In this document: piece by piece, positions 19,470 through 27,852 of the stretch | Position numbering within the stretch: position 1 is the first letter of the stretch | Layout of the letters: each line of letters opens with the position of its first letter | The notes under the pieces: model-generated | Databases searched by the model: none | Seen by the model: only the letters and a program-made list of their open reading frames with translations | What the model was told of the DNA's origin: nothing | Position numbers and translations under genes: made by a program | Assembly: GCF_009901565.1 (NCBI RefSeq) | Contig: NZ_WXEW01000006.1 | Location: 186,001-250,000 of the forward strand | Reading direction: 5' to 3' | DNA length: 64,000 nucleotides | Source of the DNA: Herbidospora solisilvae | GTDB lineage: Bacteria > Actinomycetota > Actinomycetes > Streptosporangiales > Streptosporangiaceae

Positions 19470-22067
19470 TTACGCGGGCTGACCGGGGGCGACGGAACCG
19501 GCGGGGCCGTCGGGCTCGATGTCCTCGGGCACCCATTCGCCCGTGCCCCACTCCCCTGCCGGTACGGAGACACTCGGCATGTCGACCGGCTCGATCTGTG
19601 CGTGGACGTCCATCAGGGCGAGGATCGCCTCGTCCGAGACCGGTTTCGCCGGCGCGGAGAGAACGTCACCGGGCTGCTCGGCGGCCAGCCGCCTGGGGTC
19701 GGATTGGTCTGGACCATCACCCGCGGCCCCCGGCGCCGGGCCCGCGCCCTGGCCGGGTCCGCCACCGGCGGGCCCCTGCCCGGGACCGCCCTCCGAACCG
19801 GCCCCCATGGACGGCGTCTCCTGCGGCCCGATCTGGTCGTCGAACCCGAACAGGGCACGAAGTGCCTGGTCGGAGATGGTGTCAGCCGGCGCCCACAGGA
19901 CGTCACCGGCCTGCTCGGCGGCGAGCCGCCTCGGGTCGAAGTCGCCGCCGGCCTGGCTTGCCGAGGGGGTCTGGGGGGCTGACGCGGAATGGTCTGAACC
20001 ATTGTCGGAGGGGGCGTGGCCGGGGCCGCCTTCGGTCCCCGATCCTCCGCCGGTCATGGACGGCATCTCCTGCGGACCGATCTGGGAGTCGATGTTCAGC
20101 AGCGCGCCGAGGGCCTGGTCGGAGATCGGCTTGGCCGGGGCGGACAGGACGTCACCGGGCTGCTCGGCGGCCAGCTTCTTGGGATCGATTTCAGCCTGAC
20201 CGGCCGAACCGCCGTGATCCCCGGATCCGGCCTGACCTGCGGGGCTGGACTGATCGGCGGTGCCGGGCTGGCCGGCAGACCCCGGCTGACCCGCCGCACC
20301 GTAGTGGCCGTCGGCCGACAGACCGGCGGGGCCGTAGTGAGCCATGGTCGGGCCGGTCGTGAGCCCCGCCTGCCCAGTGGTCGAACCATTCGCCGCCGGA
20401 TTGTTACCGCCCTGCGGGCCGCACTGACCCTCTTTTCCGCCTTGCTGGCCGGATGAGTCGCCCGGATTGCCGGTCTGCTGGGCACCGCCGTCGTTTCCGC
20501 TCTGCGAGCCCGAAGGACCACTGCTGTGCGAGTTGCCCGAGTTCCCACCGGCAGACGTCTGCTGAGAGCCGCCGTCGTTTCCGCCCTGCGAGCCGGAATA
20601 ACCACCGCTGTGCGGGTTGCCCGAGTTTCCACCGGCAGACGTCTGCTGGGAGCCGCCGTCGTTCGGGCCATGACCGGCTGCCCCCGGGTTGCCGCCTGCG
20701 CCCGAGGCCGAGCCGCTCCCGTCGGTGACCGTCGGCATGCCCTGGGGGCCGATCTGCGAGTCGTTGTTCAGCAGGGTGCCGAGGGCCTGGTCGGAGATCG
20801 GGTTGGCCGGGGCGGAGAGCACGTCGCCGGGCTGGGCGGCGGCCAGGGCCTTCGGGTCGACGGCGTCGCCGCTCACCAGCGTGGTGTCCGCCGGCAGTTG
20901 AGGGGCGGAGGCGAGGAAGGGGTCTTCCGTCACGTTGTCGGCGGCCGTGCCCACATACGCGCCCATCGGGTCGCCGGGGGCCAGGCCCGGTTGCGGCGCG
21001 GGCTGGGTCACGGGGTTGCTCTTGAGATAGGGGTCTTCCGTGACGTTGTCGGCCGCCGTGCCCACATACGCGCCCATCGGGTCGCCGGGGGCCAGGCCCG
21101 GCTGGGGAGCGGGCTGGGCGGCGGCGGGGTTGTTCTTGAGGAACGGGTCTTCGGTGACGTTGTCGGCCGCCGTGCCCACGTAGGGGCCCATGGGGTCGCC
21201 CGGGTCGAGGCCCGGCTGGGGTGCGGGGTGTTTGACCGTGGGCTCCAGCGGTTCGACGTAGCCGGGCTTGCCGTCGGGCTGGGGGCCGCCGGAGGGTTGC
21301 GTACCGGCGGGTTGGGCGGTGTCGTCGATCGGGCGGACCACGTCGAGGTCCTGGTTGAGGGGGTAGGACACCACCTTGGTCCCGTCGACGTCGAGCACGA
21401 CCCGGCCCTTCGTCTGGTCGATGTCGTCGGGATGGTCCTTCTTCGGGGTGTCGATCGGCTCCTGCTTCGGAGGAGGCGTCTCGCCCTTCGGCGGCGGGGT
21501 CTCGCCCTCGCTCTTCTTGGGCGGCGGGTCCGAGTCGCCCCTGTTCGGGGCGGAGGTCTCGGTGTCGCCCTTCTTCGGCGGCTCGGTCTCGGTGTCGCTC
21601 TTCTTGGGCGGCGGGTCCGAGTCGCCCCTGTTCGGGGCGGAGGTCTCGGTGTCGCTCTTCTTCGGAGGTTCCGTCTCGCCCGCCGGCTTCTTCGGAGGTT
21701 CCGGGTCGCCGGACGGCTGCTTGGGTGGTTCGGTCTCCCCGGCCGGTTTCTTCGGCGGCGGTTCGGTCTCGCCCGCCGTCGGCTTGGGGGCGGGGTTGGC
21801 GTCGCCGGACGTCGTCGGGTTGGGCTGGGTGCGCGGTTCGCGTTCGCGCTTCTCCAAAAGGGCCAGGCGGGCGGTGACGTCCTTGTCCATTTCGGCGATG
21901 GCGTCGGCCACCGCCGACGGACGGTAGGTCACCGCGGCGGGCACGCCCGCGTTGCGGACCGTGGTGGTCGCCTTGGCCTCGATGGTCTCCATCTCCTTGG
22001 CCGCGCGTCGAAGCTCGGCCAGGAGATCGCGGACCAGTTTGGGGTCCATCCCATCGATCTTGGGCAT
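19470..22067 (-). CDS. Large repeat protein with helical N terminus, function unknown
   Basis: An 865-residue protein I do not recognise. Residues 7-75 are helical and charged. Residues 77-205 are Pro/Glu/Lys/Thr-rich and repetitive (KKPAGETEPP, PNRGDSDPPPKKS). Three copies of a 30-residue unit (PAPQPGLAPGDPMGAYVGTA core) lie at about 281-386. Four copies of a 43-residue unit (DP-K/R-K/R-LAAEQPGDVLSAPAKP core, ending in QIGPQEMPS) lie at 404-446, 628-670, 711-753 and 790-832. Between these are Gly/Ser/Asn/Gln-rich linkers. No signal peptide or TM is visible, so export would need another route. It has a good GGGAGG ribosome site. Confidence 0.85.
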   Translation of the reverse strand: MPKIDGMDPKLVRDLLAELRRAAKEMETIEAKATTTVRNAGVPAAVTYRPSAVADAIAEMDKDVTARLALLEKREREPRTQPNPTTSGDANPAPKPTAGETEPPPKKPAGETEPPKQPSGDPEPPKKPAGETEPPKKSDTETSAPNRGDSDPPPKKSDTETEPPKKGDTETSAPNRGDSDPPPKKSEGETPPPKGETPPPKQEPIDTPKKDHPDDIDQTKGRVVLDVDGTKVVSYPLNQDLDVVRPIDDTAQPAGTQPSGGPQPDGKPGYVEPLEPTVKHPAPQPGLDPGDPMGPYVGTAADNVTEDPFLKNNPAAAQPAPQPGLAPGDPMGAYVGTAADNVTEDPYLKSNPVTQPAPQPGLAPGDPMGAYVGTAADNVTEDPFLASAPQLPADTTLVSGDAVDPKALAAAQPGDVLSAPANPISDQALGTLLNNDSQIGPQGMPTVTDGSGSASGAGGNPGAAGHGPNDGGSQQTSAGGNSGNPHSGGYSGSQGGNDGGSQQTSAGGNSGNSHSSGPSGSQSGNDGGAQQTGNPGDSSGQQGGKEGQCGPQGGNNPAANGSTTGQAGLTTGPTMAHYGPAGLSADGHYGAAGQPGSAGQPGTADQSSPAGQAGSGDHGGSAGQAEIDPKKLAAEQPGDVLSAPAKPISDQALGALLNIDSQIGPQEMPSMTGGGSGTEGGPGHAPSDNGSDHSASAPQTPSASQAGGDFDPRRLAAEQAGDVLWAPADTISDQALRALFGFDDQIGPQETPSMGAGSEGGPGQGPAGGGPGQGAGPAPGAAGDGPDQSDPRRLAAEQPGDVLSAPAKPVSDEAILALMDVHAQIEPVDMPSVSVPAGEWGTGEWVPEDIEPDGPAGSVAPGQPA
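19572..20858 (-). repeat. Four coding repeats of a 43-residue domain
   Basis: The DNA encodes four related 43-residue units at 20730-20858, 20058-20186, 19809-19937 and 19572-19700. Shared residues are DP, LAAEQPGDVL, AP, ISDQAL, a hydrophobic stretch, and QIGPQ-x-MPS. Spacing between units varies because low-complexity Gly/Ser linkers have expanded between them. The last unit is the most divergent. Confidence 0.85.
20910..21227 (-). repeat. Three coding repeats of a 30-residue unit
   Basis: Three near-identical units begin PAPQPGL and continue through DPMG-x-YVGTAADNVTEDP. The second and third copies differ at only a few residues, which suggests recent tandem duplication. Each is joined to the next by a short variable spacer. 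Confidence 0.85.
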
Positions 22068-22154
22068 GCGCCAGCCTCCCGGGGTCGAAAACCTCGACTC
22101 ACGCTAGGCCGCCACGCCCCCGGTGACCCGGTGCGATAGCCAGACGGTATGGAT

Positions 22155-22802
22155 CTACTCCTCGGTCGCGAGGTACCCCACGACGCCCCGGAGCTTGTCG
22201 ACCGGGATCCCGCCCTTGCGCAGCACGCGGGGCACCGAGGTGGTCAGGTCGAGGATGGTCGACGGGGTGTTGTCGTTGCACGGCCCCGCGTCGAGGTAGA
22301 CGGCCACCGACTGGCCCAGCTGCTCCTCGGCCTCGGCCGCCGTGGTGGCGGGCGGGTTGCCCGAGCGGTTGGCGCTGGAGACGGCCATCGGGCCGGTCTC
22401 CTTGAGCAGGTCGAGGGCCACCTGGTGGAGCGGCATGCGGATGGCCACGGTGCCCTTGGTCTCGCCGAGGTCCCACTTGAGCGAGCGGTTGGCCTTGAAG
22501 ACGAGCGTCAGCGGGCCCGGCCAGAAGGCGTCGATGAGGTCCTGGCCATGGGTGCCGAGCGACTCGACCAGCGCACCGGCGGCCCGGACGGTGCCGACGA
22601 GGACGGGCACCGGCATGTCGGGGCCGCGGCCCTTGGCGGTCAGCAGGGCCCGCACGGCCGAGGGCGTGAAGGCGTCGGCGCCGATGCCGTAGACGGTGTC
22701 GGTCGGGAGGACGATCAGGTCGCCGGCTCTGATGACCGACGCGGCGTCGATGAGGCCCGACTCGCGCTCGCCGGGGTTGGAACAGAGGTATCGGCGGGTC
22801 AT
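22155..22802 (-). CDS. tsaC: Threonylcarbamoyl-AMP synthase (Sua5/YrdC family)
   Basis: A 215-residue enzyme making threonylcarbamoyl-AMP for the t6A modification of tRNAs decoding ANN codons. YrdC-fold motifs include DLIVLPTDTVYGIGADAF, KGRGPDMPVPVLV, FWPGPLTLVFKAN, IRMPLHQVALDLL, and the SSANRSGNPPATTAAEA nucleotide loop. There is no C-terminal Sua5 extension, so it is the short YrdC type. It sits 13 nt after prmC in the usual actinobacterial order. Confidence 0.93.
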   Translation of the reverse strand: MTRRYLCSNPGERESGLIDAASVIRAGDLIVLPTDTVYGIGADAFTPSAVRALLTAKGRGPDMPVPVLVGTVRAAGALVESLGTHGQDLIDAFWPGPLTLVFKANRSLKWDLGETKGTVAIRMPLHQVALDLLKETGPMAVSSANRSGNPPATTAAEAEEQLGQSVAVYLDAGPCNDNTPSTILDLTTSVPRVLRKGGIPVDKLRGVVGYLATEE

Positions 22803-22815
22803 GTGATCTCCCTTG

Positions 22816-23670
22816 TCACTCCAGGCCGAACTTGGCCGTCACGAAGCGGTCGCGGCCGGTCAGATCCTGACGCAGGCGGGCGTCGCGCCAGCCGTTGCTC
22901 TCAGGGAACAACCAGTAGACCGCGTTGCCCTGCTCGTCGGCGTGCTCCACCGCGACCAGGCCACCGGGGCGCAGGAGCCGGCGGGCCGTGGCCTCGACCG
23001 CCCGGACCTCTCCCAGGCCGTCGTCGCCCGAACCGTAGAGGGCACGGCGAGGATCGTAGTCGCGCACCTCGGGGTCGCGCGGCACCGCCCCCGGCGGGAT
23101 GTAGGGCGGGTTGCTGATGACCAGGTCGACCTGGCCTTCGAGCTCGGGCAGGCAGTCGGCCAGGTCCTCCGGGTGGAGGGAGGTGCGGCCCTGGCCGTGT
23201 TCGAGGATGTTGCGCTTGGCCCAGCGGTAGGCGGCCGGGTCGATCTCCACGGCGTGCACCTGCGCGAGCGCGACCTCCTGGGCGATCGACAACGCGATCG
23301 CGCCCGATCCGGTGCCGAGGTCGACCACGATCGGGGAGGCGACGTCCATCTCGTTGAGGCGGTCGATGGCCCAGCCGACCACGACCTCGGTCTCCGGCCG
23401 GGGGATGAACACCCCGGGGCCGACCTCGAGCGACAGGTAGCGGAAGAAGGCGCGGCCGGTGATGTGCTGCAGCGGCTCGCGCGACTCCCTCCTGGAGACC
23501 CCCTCCCAGAAGAGGGCGTCGAACTCGGAGTCCTTCACCGTGTGGAGGGTGCCGCGGGTCACGCCGTGGACGAACGCCGCGATCTCCTCGGCGTCGGCGC
23601 GCGGCGACGGCACACCTGCCTCGGCGAGCCGGGCGGTGGCCAGCGCTATCTCGTCCAGGAGGAAGGTCAT
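22816..23670 (-). CDS. prmC: Peptide chain release factor N5-glutamine methyltransferase
   Basis: A 284-residue SAM-dependent enzyme that methylates the glutamine of the GGQ motif in release factors. The N-terminal helical domain has QHITGRAFFRYLSLEV and PRPETEVVVGW. The methyltransferase domain has motif I VVDLGTGSGAIALS and the catalytic NPPY at about 187-190. It begins 4 nt after the prfA stop, beside its own substrate gene. Confidence 0.95.
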   Translation of the reverse strand: MTFLLDEIALATARLAEAGVPSPRADAEEIAAFVHGVTRGTLHTVKDSEFDALFWEGVSRRESREPLQHITGRAFFRYLSLEVGPGVFIPRPETEVVVGWAIDRLNEMDVASPIVVDLGTGSGAIALSIAQEVALAQVHAVEIDPAAYRWAKRNILEHGQGRTSLHPEDLADCLPELEGQVDLVISNPPYIPPGAVPRDPEVRDYDPRRALYGSGDDGLGEVRAVEATARRLLRPGGLVAVEHADEQGNAVYWLFPESNGWRDARLRQDLTGRDRFVTAKFGLE

Positions 23671-23674
23671 GGGC

Positions 23675-24724
23675 TCAGGTCGCGGCGGCGGCGAGCTTCT
23701 CTGCCAGTTCGGCGTCGAGCAGGGCCTGGATCACCGCGTCGAGGTCGCCGTCGAGCACCTGGTCGAGGTTGTAGGCCTTGAACCCGACCCGGTGGTCGGA
23801 GATGCGGTTCTCGGGGTAGTTGTAGGTGCGCACCCGCTCGGACCGGTCCACGGTGCGGACCTGCGACTTGCGCTCGGCCATCGCGGCGGCGTTGGCCTCC
23901 TCCTCGGCGATGGCCTGCAGCCGCGCCCGGAGGATGCGCATCGCCGACTCCTTGTTCTGGAGCTGGCTCTTCTCGTTCTGGCACGACACCACGACGCCGG
24001 TCGGGATGTGGGTGATGCGCACCGCCGAGTCGGTCGTGTTGACGCTCTGGCCGCCGGGACCGCTGGAGCGGTAGACGTCGATCCGCAGGTCGTTGGGGTC
24101 GATCTGGACGTCGACCTCCTCGGCCTCGGGGTAGACGAGCACCCCGGCGGCGGAGGTGTGGATGCGCCCCTGCGACTCGGTCGCGGGCACCCGCTGCACC
24201 CGGTGGACGCCGCCCTCGAACTTGAGCCGCCCCCAGGCGCCTTCGCGGCCCTTGATGGCGACCGTGACGTCCTTGTAGCCGCCCAGATCCGAATGCTGGG
24301 CGTCGATGATCTCGGTCTTGTAGCCGACGCGTTCGGCGTACCGCAGATACATGCGGAGCAGGTCGCCGGCGAACAACATGGACTCCTGGCCGCCTTCGCC
24401 GGCCTTGATCTCCATGATGATGTCTTTGTCGTCGTTGGGGTCGCGGGGCACCAGCAGGTGGCGCAGCCGCTCCTCCAGCGCGGGGACGCGCGCCTCCAGC
24501 TCGGCCGCCTCCTCGGCGAACGAGGGGTCTTCGCCGGCGAGTTCGCGGGCCGCCTTGATGTCGTCGCGCACCTGGCCGAGCTCGCGGTAGGTGCCGACGA
24601 TCGGCGTGAGCTGGGCGTAACGCTTCCCGAACTGCCTGGCCTTCGCCTGGTCGGCGTGCACCGCCGGGTCGGCGAGCTTCAGCTCGAGATCGGCGTATTC
24701 GCTGATGAGCTCGTCGAGGTTCAC
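23675..24724 (-). CDS. prfA: Peptide chain release factor 1
   Basis: A 349-residue RF1 that ends translation at UAA and UAG. The codon-recognition PAT motif lies in [14 protein letters not shown] (about 180), and the catalytic GGQ is at 224-226 in [13 protein letters not shown]. The N-terminal helical domain and C-terminal region [14 protein letters not shown]-like (seen as [18 protein letters not shown]) are complete. It is followed closely by prmC and preceded by rpmE. Confidence 0.97.
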   Translation of the reverse strand: MNLDELISEYADLELKLADPAVHADQAKARQFGKRYAQLTPIVGTYRELGQVRDDIKAARELAGEDPSFAEEAAELEARVPALEERLRHLLVPRDPNDDKDIIMEIKAGEGGQESMLFAGDLLRMYLRYAERVGYKTEIIDAQHSDLGGYKDVTVAIKGREGAWGRLKFEGGVHRVQRVPATESQGRIHTSAAGVLVYPEAEEVDVQIDPNDLRIDVYRSSGPGGQSVNTTDSAVRITHIPTGVVVSCQNEKSQLQNKESAMRILRARLQAIAEEEANAAAMAERKSQVRTVDRSERVRTYNYPENRISDHRVGFKAYNLDQVLDGDLDAVIQALLDAELAEKLAAAAT

Positions 24725-24835
24725 CGCGCGTCCCCTCCTGCTGGTCGAATCGAGTAGGCCCTTTCACCACGAACGCCGACCCGGGCGCGCCCCCTGCGAG
24801 AGAAGGACGGTTCCGAGCCGGCGTCTGGGAAGGAG

Positions 24836-25054
24836 CTACTTGCCCGCGGCCTTCTTGCCGAACCGGGCCTCGAAGCGCGCCACACGGCCGCCCGTGTCGA
24901 GGATCTTCTGCTTGCCCGTGTAGAACGGGTGGCACGCCGAGCAGACGTCGGCGTGAATCGCGCCGTTCTTGGCGGTGCTGCGCGTGGTGAACGTGTTACC
25001 GCACGAACACGTCACATTGGTGACGACGTACGTGGGGTGGATGTCGGCCTTCAT
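24836..25054 (-). CDS. rpmE: 50S ribosomal protein L31, zinc-binding type
   Basis: A 72-residue ribosomal protein. The start [19 protein letters not shown] and paired cysteines (CSCG near 16-18 and [10 protein letters not shown] near 37-40) mark the zinc-binding C+ form. The start at 25054 has a GGAGAGG ribosome site; longer in-frame extension is not conserved. Two small hairpins lie in its leader. Confidence 0.96.
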   Translation of the reverse strand: MKADIHPTYVVTNVTCSCGNTFTTRSTAKNGAIHADVCSACHPFYTGKQKILDTGGRVARFEARFGKKAAGK

Positions 25055-25099
25055 ACCTTTTTCCTCTCCGGGGCGCGGTCGCCGGATCGCCTCTGTCAG

Positions 25100-25140
25100 C
25101 CTGGAGACCAGGGGGGCGGGAACCGGAACCGCAACGGTTC
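25100..25140 (-). promoter_or_regulatory. Two hairpins in the rpmE leader
   Basis: CCTGG-AGA-CCAGG (25100-25112) and GAACCG-CAA-CGGTTC (25126-25140) both form perfect short stems, 46 to 86 nt upstream of the rpmE start. Tandem stems in a ribosomal-protein leader could be a binding site for autoregulation. That is inference; they also lie in the divergent region upstream of the exported-protein gene. Confidence 0.4.
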
Positions 25141-25327
25141 GGCTACCAGTGTGCCAGATCGGAGAACCGTCCCAGGCCATGGCGCATTCCCGGGGTCGTC
25201 GCCGAACGATGCCTGGGAAGTCCGTGAGAAGGTCACCGCGCATGTGGACTGGTCACAGGGGCCCCACTAGGCTCGCCCTGCTCAAACCCGAGCTTTTCCC
25301 TCAAAATTACCTTAGTTAGGGGATTCG

Positions 25328-26479
25328 ATGAGGAAAGGCCTGCGACTGCTCATTGCAGGCGCCAGCGGGGTGGCACTCTTCGCCAGCGGTGTGGCCATCG
25401 CCGCCTCCCCCGCTTCAGCTGTGACCGTCACGGTGACGAACGGCGTCGTCAACGACACCTTCATCCCGCCGGTCTCTCAGGACACCATGTCGTTCTCGTT
25501 CGATCTGGCCGGCGCCTATCACGAGAAGTTCGGCGACTCCTGGTCTCCCAAGTACAAGATCTGGGCGCGGGTCACCCCCGACTACAACCCCGGCGCCGGA
25601 GTCACGGTGAACTGGCGCACCGCCAACGTCACCCAGCTCGCCAAGGTCACCACTCAGCCCGGCGCGACCTCGAGGGTCACCGGCAGCTTCACCGTGCAGA
25701 ACAACGACAAGCCCGGTGACCGCTGGAGGCTGCAGATCTCGGCCGAGCCGATCGCCGCGCCGACCCAGGCGTCTCCGTCGCCTTCTCCCACCGCGACGGC
25801 CGCGCCGGACACCTGGCAGGAAGTGAAGACCTTCACGGTCACCCCGGCCACCCGGGTCTCCAACGTCGGCATCGACCCGAACCCCGTCGTGCTCAAGGGC
25901 GCGACCGACGTCGGCTTCAGCGCGACGATCGAGAAGTTCGGCGGCGAGACGCTCAAGCAGGTGCGCGCGCTGCACCCGTCGAGTGGCGAGTACTACTCGC
26001 TCGGCACCTCGCTCGAGGGCGACGACAAGAGCTACTACAACTTCGTGACCATGGGCACCGACGCTCCGGCCGGTGACTGGCAGATCAAGTTCACGATCAC
26101 GCGCGGCACGAAGACCTACGCCTTCACCAAGGGCTTCAAGGTCAGCAAGACCTCCGCCCCGGCCTCGAAGGCCAAGTCGAAGATCACGATGTCCATCTCG
26201 CCGACCAAGGTGAAGAAGGGCAAGTACATCAAGGTCTACGGCAAGGTCTACCGCGGCGTTAAGTCGTGGGGTCCGTGGAAGAAGAAGATCCTCAAGCTGT
26301 ACTTCAAGAAGAAGGGCACCAAGAGCTGGAAGTTCGTCAGCTACGTGGGCGCCAACAACTCCGGCAAGTACAGCAAGACGGTCAAGCCCAAGTACGACGG
26401 CTGGTACCGGATGGCGGCGACCTCGACGTCGGCCACGAAGTCCTCGTACTCGCCGTACAAGCTCGTCGACGTTCGCTGA
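25328..26479 (+). CDS. Secreted protein of unknown function, paralog A
   Basis: A 383-residue exported protein. The signal peptide MRKGLRLLIAGASGVALFAS has a likely cleavage after ASPASA (about residue 30). The mature part appears to hold two or three beta-rich Ig-like domains, a short Pro/Ser/Thr linker (SPSPSPTATAAP) near 153, and a C-terminal lysine- and tyrosine-rich domain of about 100 residues. That last domain contains KVKKGKYIKVYGKVYRG and ends SPYKLVDVR. It is a tandem paralog of the next gene. AGGGG precedes the ATG. No enzymatic residues are recognisable; a wall-binding role is possible because of the basic domain. Confidence 0.85.
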   Translation: MRKGLRLLIAGASGVALFASGVAIAASPASAVTVTVTNGVVNDTFIPPVSQDTMSFSFDLAGAYHEKFGDSWSPKYKIWARVTPDYNPGAGVTVNWRTANVTQLAKVTTQPGATSRVTGSFTVQNNDKPGDRWRLQISAEPIAAPTQASPSPSPTATAAPDTWQEVKTFTVTPATRVSNVGIDPNPVVLKGATDVGFSATIEKFGGETLKQVRALHPSSGEYYSLGTSLEGDDKSYYNFVTMGTDAPAGDWQIKFTITRGTKTYAFTKGFKVSKTSAPASKAKSKITMSISPTKVKKGKYIKVYGKVYRGVKSWGPWKKKILKLYFKKKGTKSWKFVSYVGANNSGKYSKTVKPKYDGWYRMAATSTSATKSSYSPYKLVDVR

Positions 26480-26480
26480 T

Positions 26481-26524
26481 CCTGTACGGCTTGCGCCACC
26501 AACCCCTGGCGCAGGCCGTACAGG
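26481..26524 (+). terminator. Long stem-loop downstream of paralog A
   Basis: Two 18-nt arms (26481-26498 and 26507-26524) pair with a single G-U wobble around an 8-nt loop. The stem begins 1 nt after the stop codon. It lacks a T run, as is common for terminators or mRNA-stabilising ends in high-GC actinomycetes. Confidence 0.65.
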
Positions 26525-26530
26525 CGACGA

Positions 26531-26560
26531 ATGGGCCCATGTGTGCACACGTGGGCCCAT
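26531..26560. promoter_or_regulatory. 30-bp palindrome between the exported-protein genes
   Basis: The two half sites begin ATGGGCCCA and end TGGGCCCAT and meet at a central TGCA. Only one of the 15 base pairs is not Watson-Crick (T opposite G). It lies 7 nt after the previous stem-loop and 60 bp before the ATG of paralog B. It could be an operator for a dimeric regulator or a second RNA hairpin. Confidence 0.5.
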
Positions 26561-26620
26561 GTCACGTTATTCTCACAAGCTCTATTTTCTCCCAATACTC
26601 ACTCATGTAAGGGGCCTTAC

Positions 26621-27715
26621 ATGCGCAAGAGCCTGCGGCTCATGGTTGCGGCCGCCACGGGGGCGGTGCTCTTCGCCACCGGCGGGATCGTCGCCGCCTC
26701 GCCCGCTTTCGCCGCCGGGTCCGTGTCGGCGACCGGTACCGACTTCGCGGACCTGTTCATCCCGCCGAGCGGGAGTGACAAGATCACCTTCAAGATCAAG
26801 GCCACCGACGTCTACGCGGCGCCGGACAAGCCCGGCAAGATCCACGTGCAGTTCCTGAAGCCAGACGAGGCGGAGTCGGGGACGCCCCACGCGGGCACCG
26901 CGGCGGACATCCCGACCTCGACGGCCACCCCCGCCCCCACCGGTGACGTCACCGTCGCGGCCTCCATCCCGCTCTCGGCGAGCGACAAGCCGGGCACCTG
27001 GAAGTACCGCACGGCCTTCACCGCGAACGGCGTGACGGCCGCACCGACCTTCACGAACCCCTGGCAGTCGATCACCGTCGCCACGGCGACCCGGGTGACC
27101 TCGGCGAACGTCGACCCCGACCCGGTCGTGCTGAAGAAGAGCGAAGAGGTCGACGTCTTCGCCAACTTCAAGCTTGAGAAGTACGGCGACGAGAAGGTCA
27201 CCAACGTCCGCTACGAGCACTCCTCGGGCGACTACTACACGCTGCCCACCGGCCTCGAGGCCGACGACAGCTACCACGGCTCTGCCTCCTTCGACTACCA
27301 GGCCCCCGCGGGCTCCTGGCAGCTGAAGGTCACCGTCACGCGTGGCTCCAAGACCTACAGCTTCGTCAAGGGCTTCTCGGTCAAGGGCGCCTCCGCGGCG
27401 GCCAAGGCCAAGTCGAAGATCACGATCGCCGTCTCGCCCGCGAAGGTGAAGAAGGGCAAGACGGTCAAGATCTACGGCACGGTCTACCGCGGCACCAGCA
27501 AGTGGGGCGCGTGGTCCAAGAAGATCCTCAAGCTCTACTTCAAGAAGAAGGGCACCAAGACCTGGAAGTTCGTCGGCTACGTGGGCGCCAACTCGACGGG
27601 CAAGTACAGCAAGACCGTCAAGCCCAAGTACGACGGCTACTGGCGTCTCCAGGCGACCAGCACCAGCGCGACCAACTCGTCGCTGTCGCCGTACAAGCTG
27701 GTCGACGTCCGCTGA
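26621..27715 (+). CDS. Secreted protein of unknown function, paralog B
   Basis: A 364-residue exported protein. The signal peptide MRKSLRLMVAAATGAVLFAT has a likely cleavage after ASPAFA (about residue 31). The layout matches paralog A, and the last 105 residues are nearly identical to it (KAKSKIT start, ILKLYFKKKGTK core, SPYKLVDVR end), while the N-terminal domain is divergent. The ATG at 26621 has an AAGGGG ribosome site; the open frame upstream runs through the palindrome and is not coding. Probably arose by tandem duplication. Confidence 0.85.
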   Translation: MRKSLRLMVAAATGAVLFATGGIVAASPAFAAGSVSATGTDFADLFIPPSGSDKITFKIKATDVYAAPDKPGKIHVQFLKPDEAESGTPHAGTAADIPTSTATPAPTGDVTVAASIPLSASDKPGTWKYRTAFTANGVTAAPTFTNPWQSITVATATRVTSANVDPDPVVLKKSEEVDVFANFKLEKYGDEKVTNVRYEHSSGDYYTLPTGLEADDSYHGSASFDYQAPAGSWQLKVTVTRGSKTYSFVKGFSVKGASAAAKAKSKITIAVSPAKVKKGKTVKIYGTVYRGTSKWGAWSKKILKLYFKKKGTKTWKFVGYVGANSTGKYSKTVKPKYDGYWRLQATSTSATNSSLSPYKLVDVR

Positions 27716-27746
27716 CGTCCTCCGGCTGAACCAAGGCTTCTACGAG

Positions 27747-27777
27747 AAAGGGGCGTCCCGCACGGGGCGCCCCTTTT
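27747..27777 (+). terminator. Intrinsic terminator after paralog B
   Basis: AAAGGGGCG and CGCCCCTTT pair as a 9-bp stem around a 12-nt loop and end in a TTTT run. It lies 31 nt after the stop codon. This is a classic rho-independent terminator. Confidence 0.85.
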
Positions 27778-27852
27778 CCGTGCCTGCCCAAAGGGGCGGG
27801 CTTCGCCTGGAGTCGCCTCAGAGCCGATGCGGACGCGGGGCGGCTGGGCGAT

